From Raineyella sp. LH-20 (lineage in GTDB: Bacteria > Actinomycetota > Actinomycetes > Propionibacteriales > Propionibacteriaceae), in assembly GCF_033110965.1 (NCBI RefSeq), contig NZ_CP137003.1:1054001-1118000 (forward strand): 64,000 nucleotides of DNA. Reading direction: 5' to 3'. A program made the translations under genes and the position numbers. How positions within the stretch are numbered: the first letter of the stretch is position 1; each line of letters begins with the position of its first letter. Under the pieces are notes generated by a model that worked only from the letters and a program-made list of their open reading frames with translations, made no database searches and was not told the DNA's origin. Of the stretch, positions 8,782 through 18,597 are shown in pieces.

Positions 8782-10872
8782 TCACGCACAATGCACCACG
8801 CAGTACAGGTCGATCCGGTCGATGTCCACCGACGCGACCCCGTCGGCGACCGTCAGCGGGACACTCACCACCGGGAGGCCGGGACGGTGCAGCGTCGCCG
8901 TCGTCACCGGCCGGTCGGTCCGGATCCCGACGCGGACGTCGGTGCGCGGAACGACCCGATCGGTCTCCTCCTGATAGTCGAAGTTGACAAGGTGCAGCGC
9001 GACGGAGTCGTCGTCGAGAAGGTGGACGCTCACCGCCATGCTCTCGTCGAAGTCCCCGACCACGTCGCTGGCGACGTGGCCCGGGACGGCCGTGGCGTCG
9101 TCGAGCACCACGGTGCGCTCGTGGTGGAGCAGCGCGTCCGCGGCACCGTCGGGCAGCTCCGTCCCGTACGCACCGTTGACGACGACCGACCCGCCGGCCT
9201 CGAGATAGCCCATCAGGGCGGCGTGCTGCGCGACGCTGATGTTCCACGCGTCGGGGACCACGACGGTGCGATACGCAGCGAACGTCTCCGGCGCGGTGGC
9301 GTCGGGACGCAGGCCCTCGTCGGGCAGGACGATCACGTCGAAGGTGTGACCGGTGCGGCTGAGCGCCTCGATCGTCTCCCAGTAGGAGGCCGGCCGCGCG
9401 TCGACCGCCTCGACCGGCTCGAACCAGCGGCCGTCGTCGCTGAACATGTCGGAGTCCATCATCGACCGCATCACGCTCGGCACCGAGTAGGCCACCGCGA
9501 CCGAGTGTGCGGAGCGTTGGGAGGTGACGCCGTCGAGGGACACCAGCGCCTGCCCGGTCGCCACCGCCAGGTCCTTCGGGACCCAGTAGGAGTCCTTGAC
9601 CTCGGTGCCGAGCCAGGACCCGTACGGCAGGGACATGTTGGCGCCCATGGCGTTGGCCTCGAAGATCGACAACCGGAACAGGTCGTACGCCGTGCCGCGC
9701 TGGATGCGGCGCAACAGGTCCTCGGTGACGCCACCGTACGGATTCTCCACCGCCACCAGGGGGCGGCCCGCGGCCAGGCCGACGCCATGGCGGAAGTACC
9801 AGGGCTGCTGGTACCTCGTCTCCCGCATCTCGGTGACCAGCACATCGACGTCGGGCACCATCGCCTCGTAGAAGGGCGCGCAGTCGTAGAAGTTCCCCGC
9901 CACCCGCACCTTCCTGCCCTGCGACGCCGCATATTCCTTCACGTACGACGCGATCTCGTGGAACGTCTCGGTGATGGACACCTGCAGGAACCGGCAGTAC
10001 TCCGCGTAGAGCGGCAGCCGCTGCGGCGCCGTCCCGGCCCGGAAACCCTGCGCCAGCAGCCAGGCCCGGTAGTCGAAGGTCTCCAGCTCGACACCGGCCA
10101 GCTCGGCCGGCGCCTCGTCCTGCGCCAGCAGGAACGCCCGGAACCCCTTCATGCAGTCCTTGCAGAAGCACCCGCCGTAGCGCAGGGCGAGCAGCGGCAC
10201 GTCGGTCTCGTCCAGCTGGACACCCGGAGCGCCGGCGTCGATCTGGATCCGTACGATCGCCTTGAGGTACTCGCGCCACACCGGATTGTTCCGGTCGGCG
10301 AGGCGGCAGGCCTGGCCCTTGCCGTCGACCTCCACCCAGTGGGCGTGCAGCGGGCGGCCCTCCAGGTCGCGGGAGACGACCTCCTCCCACAGATCGGTGA
10401 CCTGCTCGCCGTCACTGTTGACCAGACCGTCCGGGAAGTAGTGCCGGAACGGCTTCCAATCGGCCGGGCCGGTGTCCGTCGAGAACTCACGCAGGCCCGT
10501 GGTGGTCTGCGTCCCCACGCCCCGCAGCTGGTTCTGGGCGACGACCTCGCCGCCGACGATCTCGGCCGGGAACTCCCACGCCTGCGCCTCGAACACGATG
10601 CCGAACAGGTCGATCCCGTGCTGCTTGGCGTACGCGACGAACTCGGACTCGTTGACGTACCCGTGCTGCCGGAACCGCTGCGGGATCCGGCCGAACGCCT
10701 CCTCCTCCAGATACGGAAGGCTGATCACGCCGCCGCCCAGCCCCGCCCAGACGAGCATGGTGCCGCCCATCTCGGCGACATCGTCGGCCATCGTGAGCCG
10801 ACGAGGCGGCAGAGCCGGGTGATAACAGTGCTCGTTCGGGTACCACCCGTCGAAGTAGATGCCGCGTTCCAT
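8782..10872 (-). CDS. putative glycoside hydrolase (beta-galactosidase-like TIM barrel)
   Basis: A 696-residue cytoplasmic protein without a signal peptide. The N-terminal half reads like a glycosidase TIM barrel (GIYFDGWYPNEHCYHPALPP at the start, then a segment around RNNPVWREYLKAIV leading to GVQLDETDVP, a likely acidic active-site region). A Cys-rich FCKDC follows, and the middle is a Rossmann-like domain (VIVLPDEGL, GSVVVNGAYG) like the trimerisation domain of GH42 beta-galactosidases. The C-terminus is beta-rich. The fold assignment is an inference from this layout; I do not recognise a specific GH family. GAAGGAG precedes the ATG. It lies between lacI and manA and should hydrolyse an internalised glycoside brought in by the divergent ABC importer. 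Confidence 0.65.
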   Translation of the reverse strand: MERGIYFDGWYPNEHCYHPALPPRRLTMADDVAEMGGTMLVWAGLGGGVISLPYLEEEAFGRIPQRFRQHGYVNESEFVAYAKQHGIDLFGIVFEAQAWEFPAEIVGGEVVAQNQLRGVGTQTTTGLREFSTDTGPADWKPFRHYFPDGLVNSDGEQVTDLWEEVVSRDLEGRPLHAHWVEVDGKGQACRLADRNNPVWREYLKAIVRIQIDAGAPGVQLDETDVPLLALRYGGCFCKDCMKGFRAFLLAQDEAPAELAGVELETFDYRAWLLAQGFRAGTAPQRLPLYAEYCRFLQVSITETFHEIASYVKEYAASQGRKVRVAGNFYDCAPFYEAMVPDVDVLVTEMRETRYQQPWYFRHGVGLAAGRPLVAVENPYGGVTEDLLRRIQRGTAYDLFRLSIFEANAMGANMSLPYGSWLGTEVKDSYWVPKDLAVATGQALVSLDGVTSQRSAHSVAVAYSVPSVMRSMMDSDMFSDDGRWFEPVEAVDARPASYWETIEALSRTGHTFDVIVLPDEGLRPDATAPETFAAYRTVVVPDAWNISVAQHAALMGYLEAGGSVVVNGAYGTELPDGAADALLHHERTVVLDDATAVPGHVASDVVGDFDESMAVSVHLLDDDSVALHLVNFDYQEETDRVVPRTDVRVGIRTDRPVTTATLHRPGLPVVSVPLTVADGVASVDIDRIDLYCVVHCA

Positions 10873-10935
10873 CGGTTTGCTCCTTCTCCCACGACAGCGT
10901 GGGTCCGGCGGCAGCAGCCGCCTGTCAGCTCTTGG

Positions 10936-11961
10936 TTAGGGGGTCTGGGTGAAGTGGGCGGCCGCGCTGCGCCGGATCTGGATCTCGACCGGCAGGGTCA
11001 TCGACCGGGCCGTCCCGTCCGGCGACAGCACCAGCCGGGCCGCCGCCTGACCCATGCTCCAGGCGGGCTGCGCGGCGACCGTGATCGGCGGATCCACCAG
11101 CCGCGCCCACGGCACGTCGTCGAACATCACCAACGAGATGTCGTCCGGCACCCGCAGTCCTCGATCGCGGATGGCGGCGAGCGCCGCCTCGCCGAGGACG
11201 TTGTTGGCGGCGAAGAGCGCGGTGGGCGGGATCCGGGAATCGAGCAGCCGGATGGCACTGGCGTACGCGGTGTCGCGGGTGAACCGGGTGCGGACGACCA
11301 GTCCCTCGTCCACCGGAACGCCGACGTCGACGTGCGCCCGGCGGAAACCCTCCTCGCGGCGGCTTCCCGTGGTCAGTTGGCTGGGGCCACCGAGGTAACC
11401 GATCCGGCGGTGCCCCAGGGCCAGCAGGTACTCGGTGAGTGCGAGCGCACCGCCCACGTTGTCGACCAGGATCGAGGGGGCCGTGAAGCCGGGCAACTCG
11501 CGGTCGGCGAGCACGATGTTGATGCCCAGCCGGCGGGCGTCCTCCCACGCGTCGAGGTTCTCACCGGTCGGGAAGGCGATGATGCCGTCGACCCGCTGCT
11601 CGACGAGCAGGTCGATGTACTCCCGCTCGGTGGCCGCGTCCTCGCCGCTCGCACAGAGGATGACATGGCGGCCCAGTTCCTTCTCGGTGGCCAGCACGCC
11701 CTCGGCGAACTCGCCGTAGAAGTTGTTCGAGATGTCGGTGACGATCAGGCCGACGGTGTTGGTGGAGCGACGCTTGAGGTCGCGGCCCAGGGCGCTCGGC
11801 CGGTAGCCGAGGTCCTTCGCCACCGCTTCCACCCGCTCGCGGGTGGCGGGTGCGACCGCCCCGACATTGGAGAACACCCGCGACACGGTCCCGATGCCCA
11901 CGCCTGCCTCTTCCGCGACGTCGCGCATCGTCGGCTGGCTCCGGCGCTTTCGTTCCGACAC
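10936..11961 (-). CDS. LacI-family transcriptional regulator
   Basis: 341 residues. The N-terminal helix-turn-helix MRDVAEEAGVGIGTVSRVFS is the classic LacI/PurR DNA-binding unit, followed by the hinge (RPSALGRDLKR) and a periplasmic-binding-protein-like effector domain. The GTG at 11961 has AGAGGG five bases upstream; an ATG at 11982 is the alternative. First gene of the leftward arm (lacI, glycosidase-like, manA) and divergent from the ABC importer. LacI-type palindromes sit in the divergent region, one on its own start site, so it probably autoregulates and controls both arms. The inducer is probably a sugar from the locus. Confidence 0.93.
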   Translation of the reverse strand: MSERKRRSQPTMRDVAEEAGVGIGTVSRVFSNVGAVAPATRERVEAVAKDLGYRPSALGRDLKRRSTNTVGLIVTDISNNFYGEFAEGVLATEKELGRHVILCASGEDAATEREYIDLLVEQRVDGIIAFPTGENLDAWEDARRLGINIVLADRELPGFTAPSILVDNVGGALALTEYLLALGHRRIGYLGGPSQLTTGSRREEGFRRAHVDVGVPVDEGLVVRTRFTRDTAYASAIRLLDSRIPPTALFAANNVLGEAALAAIRDRGLRVPDDISLVMFDDVPWARLVDPPITVAAQPAWSMGQAAARLVLSPDGTARSMTLPVEIQIRRSAAAHFTQTP

Positions 11962-12099
11962 CCGTCCCTCTTTCCGTTGCATCGACCGTGATGGTGGTGG
12001 GGCCGAGCACGAGCACCGATCCGACGCCTCGCCGGGGTCCGCGCTGCGCGCGCCCACCGCTGGGCCGGTCGTCCGCCCGAGCTTGCTCGACAGTCTCAG

Positions 12100-12149
12100 T
12101 TGGATACGTTTCCAAACAGAAGATAGGACCAGGCGCAGCAAGCCGTCAA
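12100..12149 (-). promoter_or_regulatory. lacI promoter with overlapping LacI operator
   Basis: On the minus strand a -35 TTGACG (12144-12149), an 18-bp spacer and a -10 TATCTT (12120-12125) form a good sigma-A promoter. Transcription would start near 12112, inside the palindrome TTGGATACGTTTCCAA (12100-12115), which has the CG centre and TTGGA/TCCAA arms typical of LacI-family operators. A bound repressor would cover the start site, consistent with autorepression. Confidence 0.75.
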
Positions 12150-12206
12150 CACAGCCACATGATTACGCGAAGGCAGTTGACAAGAAGGCTCCTGGCAGCC
12201 CACAGT

Positions 12207-12220
12207 TGGAACCGTTACCA
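12207..12220. promoter_or_regulatory. second LacI-type operator, toward the importer operon
   Basis: TGGAACCGTTACCA is an imperfect palindrome with central CG and TGG/CCA ends, similar to the operator at 12100. It lies 24 bp after a TTGACA (12177-12182) that may be a -35 element for the rightward operon, although no clear -10 was found. The rest of 12221-12501 holds no feature I can support. Confidence 0.6.
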
Positions 12221-12501
12221 CTTCGCGCGGCAGTTTTCGCGCGGCAATGAAGCCGTGGGAACGCGGCGGAGAGGGCACCTCATGGACACCACGATCGGCT
12301 CCACGCTGCGGGCCCGCGCGCTGTGCGCCCGTGAGGATCGCCGGCACCACCGAGACCATCGCCCGCGAGGCAGCCGGCGCCGCCTCTGCTTCCGGCCGTC
12401 AGGGCCCGCGCCCGGCCGATGACCCGCAGCCACTCCTGACGTACCCCACAGCCCGTCGACATCAGCGCACCACCCCCGAATACTCCAATGGAGGAGAAAC
12501 C

Positions 12502-13830
12502 ATGAAGATCCCGACATCGTCGCGACGCACACAGGGCCGCACCGTGAAGCGCCTGGTCCCCGCGATCGCGGCCTTGGCGCTGGCCACCACGCTCGCCGCC
12601 TGCGGAGGTGGCACCGGTGCCGCCTCCAGCAGCGCCGGCCTGGCGGCATGGAGCACGACGGCGGACCGGCCCAACATCGAGCCCTCGATCGCCGACTGGA
12701 ACAAGTCCCACCCGGAGGCGAAGATCTCCGACTCGTACTTCGGCACCAACGACTTCAAGGACAAGATCCGCACCGCGATCAACTCCCCGCAGGCGCCGAC
12801 CCTCGTCTACAACTGGGGCGGCGGCACCCTCAAGTCGTACGTCGACGCCGGCCTGGTGAAGGATCTCACCCCCGAGCTGGCCGACAAGAAGGACTTCACC
12901 GACAAGATCGTCCCCTCGATCATGGACACCGGGAAGATCGACGGGAAGACCTACGCCGTCCCCGCGTCCTCCACGGCACCCGTGGTGCTGTACATGAACA
13001 AGGACGTGCTGGCCAAGGCCGGCATCCAGACCGCTCCGGCGACCTGGGACGAGCTGCTCGCCGACGTCCAGACGCTGAAGAAGGCCGGCGTGGCGCCCAT
13101 CGCCCTCGGCGGTGGAAGCAAGTGGCCCTATCTGATGTGGATGGAGTACCTCGTCGATCGCGAGGGCGGCCCCGAGGTGATGAAGAACATCCTGGCCAAC
13201 AAGCCGAACGCGTGGTCCGACCCGGCCGTCATCAAGTCCGCCACCATGATCCAGGACCTGGTCAAGGCGGGCGGATACGAGGAGGGCTTCGCCTCGGTGT
13301 CCGCCGACACCAACGCCGACCTGGCGCTGATGGTCACCGGCCGCGCCGGATTCCTGCTCCAGGGCACCTGGGCCTACTCCGGCATCGAGCAGATCGACGC
13401 GAACTTCGTCAAGGACGGCAAGCTGATGGTCGCGCCGTTCCCGGCCGTCGCAGGCGGCAAGGGCGACCCGAAGAACATCGCCGGCAACCCGTCGGTCTAC
13501 TGGTCGATCTCGTCCAAGGCGACGGACGAGCAGACCAAGACCGCGATCGACTACATCACCACCAACGTCTGGAACGACTCGTACGACTCGACGATGATCG
13601 GGCAGGGCCAGATCCCGCCGGTGCAGGGCGTGGGCCCGAAGCTCAACAGCGACTTCTCCAAGCAGGTCGAACAGATGATCACCGACGCGCCGAACTTCCA
13701 GCAGTCCTGGGACCTCGCGCTGAGCCCGAAGGCATCGACCGAGTTCTGGACCCAGCTCGACCTGCTGTTCTCCGGTTCGTCCACCCCCCAGCAGTTCGCC
13801 GACAACATGAACAAGACCATCGGCGAGTGA
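12502..13830 (+). CDS. sugar ABC transporter substrate-binding lipoprotein
   Basis: Family 1 extracellular solute-binding protein of 442 residues. The signal peptide is MKIPTSSRRTQGRTVKRL followed by a hydrophobic stretch and the lipobox LAAC, so it is a lipoprotein anchored outside the membrane. Downstream features (WGGGTLKSYVDAG, LYMNKDVLAKAGI, PATWDELL) are typical of CUT1 oligosaccharide-binding proteins. A GGAGGAG at 12490-12496 fixes the ATG at 12502; the open frame runs further upstream but that part lies in the regulatory region. First gene of binding protein-permease-permease-kinase, under the divergent LacI control region. Confidence 0.93.
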   Translation: MKIPTSSRRTQGRTVKRLVPAIAALALATTLAACGGGTGAASSSAGLAAWSTTADRPNIEPSIADWNKSHPEAKISDSYFGTNDFKDKIRTAINSPQAPTLVYNWGGGTLKSYVDAGLVKDLTPELADKKDFTDKIVPSIMDTGKIDGKTYAVPASSTAPVVLYMNKDVLAKAGIQTAPATWDELLADVQTLKKAGVAPIALGGGSKWPYLMWMEYLVDREGGPEVMKNILANKPNAWSDPAVIKSATMIQDLVKAGGYEEGFASVSADTNADLALMVTGRAGFLLQGTWAYSGIEQIDANFVKDGKLMVAPFPAVAGGKGDPKNIAGNPSVYWSISSKATDEQTKTAIDYITTNVWNDSYDSTMIGQGQIPPVQGVGPKLNSDFSKQVEQMITDAPNFQQSWDLALSPKASTEFWTQLDLLFSGSSTPQQFADNMNKTIGE

Positions 13831-13832
13831 CG

Positions 13833-14732
13833 ATGACGACTCGAAGCGGTGGGGCACTCAGCGAGAGGTCGGCCCCCAGCAGTTGGTTCGTGCTCCCTGC
13901 GTTGGCCATGTTCCTCGCCTTCGCGATCATCCCCCTGGTGATCGCGCTCGGGCTCAGCTTCACCAGCTGGGACGGCCTCACCGCTCCCGAGTTCAACGGG
14001 ATCGCGAACTGGGTCAGCAGGCTCACCGACCCGCTCACCTATCACGCCCTCTGGCTCACCTTCCAGGTCATCGTCCTGTCCTGGCTGATCCAGACGCCGA
14101 TGAGCGTCCTCATCGGGGTGTTCATCGCCGGCAAGCAGCGATACCGGGCGGTTCTCGCCGCCCTCTACTTCCTGCCCCTGATCATGTCCTCGGCCGCGAT
14201 CGCCATCGCGTTCAAGGCCCTCCTCGATCCCAACTACGGGGTCGGGCACGCCTTCGGGCTGTCCGTCCTCTCCCGGGACTGGCTCGGCAGCCAGACGTAC
14301 GCCCTGTACGTGGTGATCCTGGTGATCGCCTGGCAGTTCATCCCGTTCCACTCGCTGCTCTACCAGGCGGCGGCACGACAGATCCCGGGGTCGCTCTACG
14401 AGGCGTCCCAGATCGACGGGGCGGGTCGGATGCGCCAGTTCTTCAGCATCACCCTGCCGATGCTGCGGAACACGATCGTCACCTCCTCGACCCTGATGAT
14501 CGTGGGGTCACTGACCTACTTCGACATCGTCTACGTCCTGACCCAGGGCGGGCCCGGCTACGCCACCCGCATCCTGCCGCTGGACATGTACCTGACCGGC
14601 TTCTCCGCGAGTGACCTCGGGAACGCCAGTGTGCTCGCGGTGATCCTCGTCATCATCGGTCTCGCGATCGCCCTCGCACTGACCCGACTCAGCGGCTTCA
14701 ACCGGATGACCAGCGACCAGGAAGGCGCGTGA
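13833..14732 (+). CDS. sugar ABC transporter permease (MalF-like)
   Basis: 299 residues, six predicted transmembrane helices. The cytoplasmic EAA loop that docks on the ATPase reads EASQIDGAGRMRQFFSITLP. Belongs to the binding-protein-dependent CUT1 permeases. It starts 2 bp after the binding-protein stop; a GTG at 13827 in the same frame would overlap that stop and is an alternative. Its own stop overlaps the next permease ATG (TGATG). Partners are the second permease and the ATPase at 17372. Confidence 0.92.
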   Translation: MTTRSGGALSERSAPSSWFVLPALAMFLAFAIIPLVIALGLSFTSWDGLTAPEFNGIANWVSRLTDPLTYHALWLTFQVIVLSWLIQTPMSVLIGVFIAGKQRYRAVLAALYFLPLIMSSAAIAIAFKALLDPNYGVGHAFGLSVLSRDWLGSQTYALYVVILVIAWQFIPFHSLLYQAAARQIPGSLYEASQIDGAGRMRQFFSITLPMLRNTIVTSSTLMIVGSLTYFDIVYVLTQGGPGYATRILPLDMYLTGFSASDLGNASVLAVILVIIGLAIALALTRLSGFNRMTSDQEGA

Positions 14733-15643
14733 TGGTGAGCGTCCAGAACGAGAGCCCGGTCGCGACCGCGCGGCGGGCGACCACGCCCACCCCCACACCG
14801 ACCGCCGTGTCGGGGCGGTCGCGGAACGGGAAGCACCGCAACGTCGTCGGAGGTGTCGCGGCGTGGATCTGGCTGGCCGTCGTGCTGCTGCCGGTCTACT
14901 ACGTGGTGATCACCAGCATCACCCAGCAGGGCGCCTACTACACCCGCAATCCGCTGGCCCCACCGGCCAAACCCACACTGGACAGCTACCTGCTGGTCCT
15001 CAAGAGCGGCTTCGGCGTCTACTTCACCAACAGCCTGATCGTCACGCTGTCCACCGTCGTGGTCACGACGATCGTGTGTCTGCTGGCGGCGTACGCGATC
15101 GTACGGTCGCGCAAGAAGCTGGTCCGCGGGGTCTACTCGCTGTTCCTGCTGGGGTTGGCCATTCCGCTGCAGGCGACCGTCATCCCGCTGTTCTACGTGC
15201 TGGGGCGCGTCGGTCTGTACGACACCCTCGCCGCCGTGGTGCTGCCGTCGATCGCGTTCGCGATCCCGATCACCGTCCTCATCCTCGTCAACTTCATCCG
15301 CGACATCCCCGGTGAGCTGTTCGAGTCCATGAGGGTGGACGGCGCCGGCCAGTGGACCCTGCTGTGGAACCTGGTGCTGCCGCTGTCGCGGTCGGCGCTC
15401 GCCACCGTCTCGATCTACAACGCCCTGCAGGTGTGGAACGGGTTCCTGCTGCCGTTGGTCCTCACCCAGAGCGACAACCGACGGGTCCTCCCGCTCGCCC
15501 TGTGGAACTTCCAGGGTCAGTTCAGCATCAACGTGCCGGCGACCCTTGCCGCCGTCGTGCTGTCGCTGCTGCCGATCCTGGTGCTCTACCTGTTGGCCCG
15601 CCGGCAACTCGTCGCCGGCCTCACGGCGGGAGCGGGCCGATGA
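14732..15643 (+). CDS. sugar ABC transporter permease (MalG-like)
   Basis: 303 residues with an extended Thr/Pro-rich cytoplasmic N-terminus ([17 protein letters not shown]), then six transmembrane segments. The EAA loop is [21 protein letters not shown]. The MalG-type partner of the preceding permease. Coupled to its neighbours on both sides: the ATG overlaps the upstream stop, and its stop overlaps the kinase start (ATGA at 15640-15643). The fusion of transport and kinase genes into one translational unit supports a shared substrate pathway. Confidence 0.92.
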   Translation: MVSVQNESPVATARRATTPTPTPTAVSGRSRNGKHRNVVGGVAAWIWLAVVLLPVYYVVITSITQQGAYYTRNPLAPPAKPTLDSYLLVLKSGFGVYFTNSLIVTLSTVVVTTIVCLLAAYAIVRSRKKLVRGVYSLFLLGLAIPLQATVIPLFYVLGRVGLYDTLAAVVLPSIAFAIPITVLILVNFIRDIPGELFESMRVDGAGQWTLLWNLVLPLSRSALATVSIYNALQVWNGFLLPLVLTQSDNRRVLPLALWNFQGQFSINVPATLAAVVLSLLPILVLYLLARRQLVAGLTAGAGR

Positions 15644-17133
15644 GCACCCTGGTGGCAGGGGTCGACTCCTCGACCCAGTCCTGCAAGGTCCTCGTCGTCG
15701 ACGTCGAGACCGGCCGGATCGTACGGTCCGGGCGCGCATCCCACCCGGACGGCACGGAGGTCGATCCGGAGGCGTGGTGGGACGCTCTCGGCGCGGCGAT
15801 CGCCGACGCCGGTGGCCTGGACGACGTGGCCGCCGTCTCGATCGGCGGACAGCAGCACGGGATGGTCGTCCTCGACGCGTCGGGGCGGGTGATCCGCCCG
15901 GCGCTGCTGTGGAACGACACCCGCAGCGGGGCTGCTGCGGCCTGCCTGGTCCGCGAGTTGGGGGCTGACGAGTGGGTGCGGCGTACGGGTCTGGTGCCGG
16001 TCGCCTCCTTCACCGGCACGAAGCTGCGCTGGCTGCGGGAGGCCGAGCCGGAGAACGCCGCGGCCGTGGCCGCGGTGGCCCTGCCCCACGACTGGCTGTC
16101 CTGGCGGCTCCGCGGGTACGGCCCGGCCGGCCAGGCGCCGCTCGGCCCGGTACTCGAGGAGCTGGCCACGGACGGGTCGGACGCGTCCGGGACCGCCTAC
16201 TGGGACCCGGCACGCCGGGAGTACGACGGGGACCTGTTCGAGCGCGCCCTCGGTCGGCCGCTGCGCGAGGCGGGCGGCCCGGCGCGGACCGCCGCCGTGG
16301 TGGTGCCGCGGGTGGTGGCACCCGACGAGGCGATGGGCACTCTCGGCACCCATGTGCAGCTTCCGCACGGCGCCGCCGCCCACGCCGGACTCGTGGTCGG
16401 CCCAGGGGCGGGCGACAACGCCGCAGCCGCTCTCGGACTCGGGCTCGGTGTCGGCGAGATCGCCATCTCCCTCGGCACCAGCGGCACGGTGTTCGGTCCG
16501 AGCTCGGTGCCGACCGCGGATCCGACGGGCACTGTGGCCGGATTCGCCGACGCGACCGGCGGGCGACTGCCGATCGTCACGACCCTCAACGCGGCGAGGG
16601 TCCTCGACGTGATGGCGGGCCTGCTCGACATCAGCCACGAGGAGCTCGGGACGCTCGCCCTGACCGCACCCGCCGGCTCCGGTGACCTCGTGCTGATCCC
16701 CTATTTCGTAGGCGAACGTACGCCGAACCGGCCGGACGCCACGGCGACCCTGCTCGGGCTCACTCCGACGACGACGAGCAGGTCCTACCTGGCACGCGCG
16801 GCGATCGAGGGCATGCTGTGTGCCCTCGCCGACGGACTGGCCACCGTGGAGGCGACCGGGGTGGAGGTCTCCCGGCTCGTCCTGATCGGCGGTGCCGCGC
16901 GCAACGAGGCCGTACGGACCATCGCGGCCCAGGTCTTCGGACGCGACATCGAGATCCCCGCACCGGGGGAGTATGTGGCGATGGGCGCAGCCCGCCAGGC
17001 CGCCTGGGTGGCCGCCGGAACGCTCCCCAGCTGGCCGGCAGCGGTCACCCGGATCGCCGCAGACCCGCGCCCGAAGGTGCTCACGCGGTACCGGACCCTC
17101 GCCTCGTGCCAGGGGGAAGGACGGCCCGAGTAA
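15640..17133 (+). CDS. xylB: FGGY-family sugar kinase, xylulokinase-like
   Basis: 497 residues. The ATP-binding beta-turn at the N-terminus reads [17 protein letters not shown]; the sugar-binding [13 protein letters not shown] and LLWNDTRS are characteristic of bacterial xylulokinases. The C-terminal nucleotide site is [10 protein letters not shown] and the FGGY signature region [20 protein letters not shown]. It would phosphorylate D-xylulose or a related ketose entering by the adjacent importer. ATG at 15640 overlaps the permease stop. A large hairpin follows within 6 bp of its end. No xylose isomerase is present here, so a polyol or other pentulose is possible. Confidence 0.85.
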   Translation: MSTLVAGVDSSTQSCKVLVVDVETGRIVRSGRASHPDGTEVDPEAWWDALGAAIADAGGLDDVAAVSIGGQQHGMVVLDASGRVIRPALLWNDTRSGAAAACLVRELGADEWVRRTGLVPVASFTGTKLRWLREAEPENAAAVAAVALPHDWLSWRLRGYGPAGQAPLGPVLEELATDGSDASGTAYWDPARREYDGDLFERALGRPLREAGGPARTAAVVVPRVVAPDEAMGTLGTHVQLPHGAAAHAGLVVGPGAGDNAAAALGLGLGVGEIAISLGTSGTVFGPSSVPTADPTGTVAGFADATGGRLPIVTTLNAARVLDVMAGLLDISHEELGTLALTAPAGSGDLVLIPYFVGERTPNRPDATATLLGLTPTTTSRSYLARAAIEGMLCALADGLATVEATGVEVSRLVLIGGAARNEAVRTIAAQVFGRDIEIPAPGEYVAMGAARQAAWVAAGTLPSWPAAVTRIAADPRPKVLTRYRTLASCQGEGRPE

Positions 17134-17138
17134 GGATG

Positions 17139-17180
17139 TGTCGGGTGCCGGCCTCCGGGAGGAGGCCGGCCGACCCGACA
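17139..17180 (+). terminator. large hairpin between the kinase and ATPase genes
   Basis: TGTCGGGT then GCCGGCCTCC (17147-17156), loop GGGA, GGAGGCCGGC (17161-17170), a CG bulge, and ACCCGACA: an 18-bp stem with one 2-nt bulge. It starts 5 bp after the kinase stop. No U tract follows. It may terminate or attenuate so that the ATPase gene 190 bp downstream is made at a different level. 17181-17371 otherwise shows nothing. Confidence 0.65.
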
Positions 17181-17371
17181 CGACCCTCAGCAACACCAGA
17201 CGTGGTGATCGATGCCGTGACCGGAGAGATCACCGATCAGATGGACTTGGCCGAGCGGCGGCCAGTGGGGCGCACCAGCGCGCCAGGATCCCTTGTGGAC
17301 ACGGCATCGGCGTCCAAGCTTCCGCTCAGATCGTCGTTGGGCAGCCAGCTGCCCGTGGAAAGGAATGTGGC

Positions 17372-18463
<1,092 letters not shown>

Positions 18464-18488
18464 GGTCGCGTCGTCCAGCCCGGCGGGG

Positions 18489-18514
18489 CCGGCTCGGGGC
18501 AGCCCCCGAGCCGG
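18489..18514 (+). terminator. hairpin terminator after the ATPase
   Basis: CCGGCTCGGGG (18489-18499) pairs perfectly with CCCCGAGCCGG (18504-18514) around a 4-nt loop, 25 bp after the ATPase stop. No U tract, as usual in this genome. It closes the rightward arm of the sugar locus. Confidence 0.7.
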
Positions 18515-18597
18515 CCGGGCCGGCGCTCGAGCCGATGCCGGCCGAGCCGATGCCGGCCGGCTGGAGCGACGCCGGGCCGGCCCGTAGGATCGGGCCC

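Noticed and set aside
8707-11991. Long plus-strand frame (over 1000 codons) opposite the glycosidase and LacI genes
   Set aside because: It is an opposite-strand shadow produced by high GC in the third codon position; the minus-strand genes carry recognisable domains and ribosome sites.
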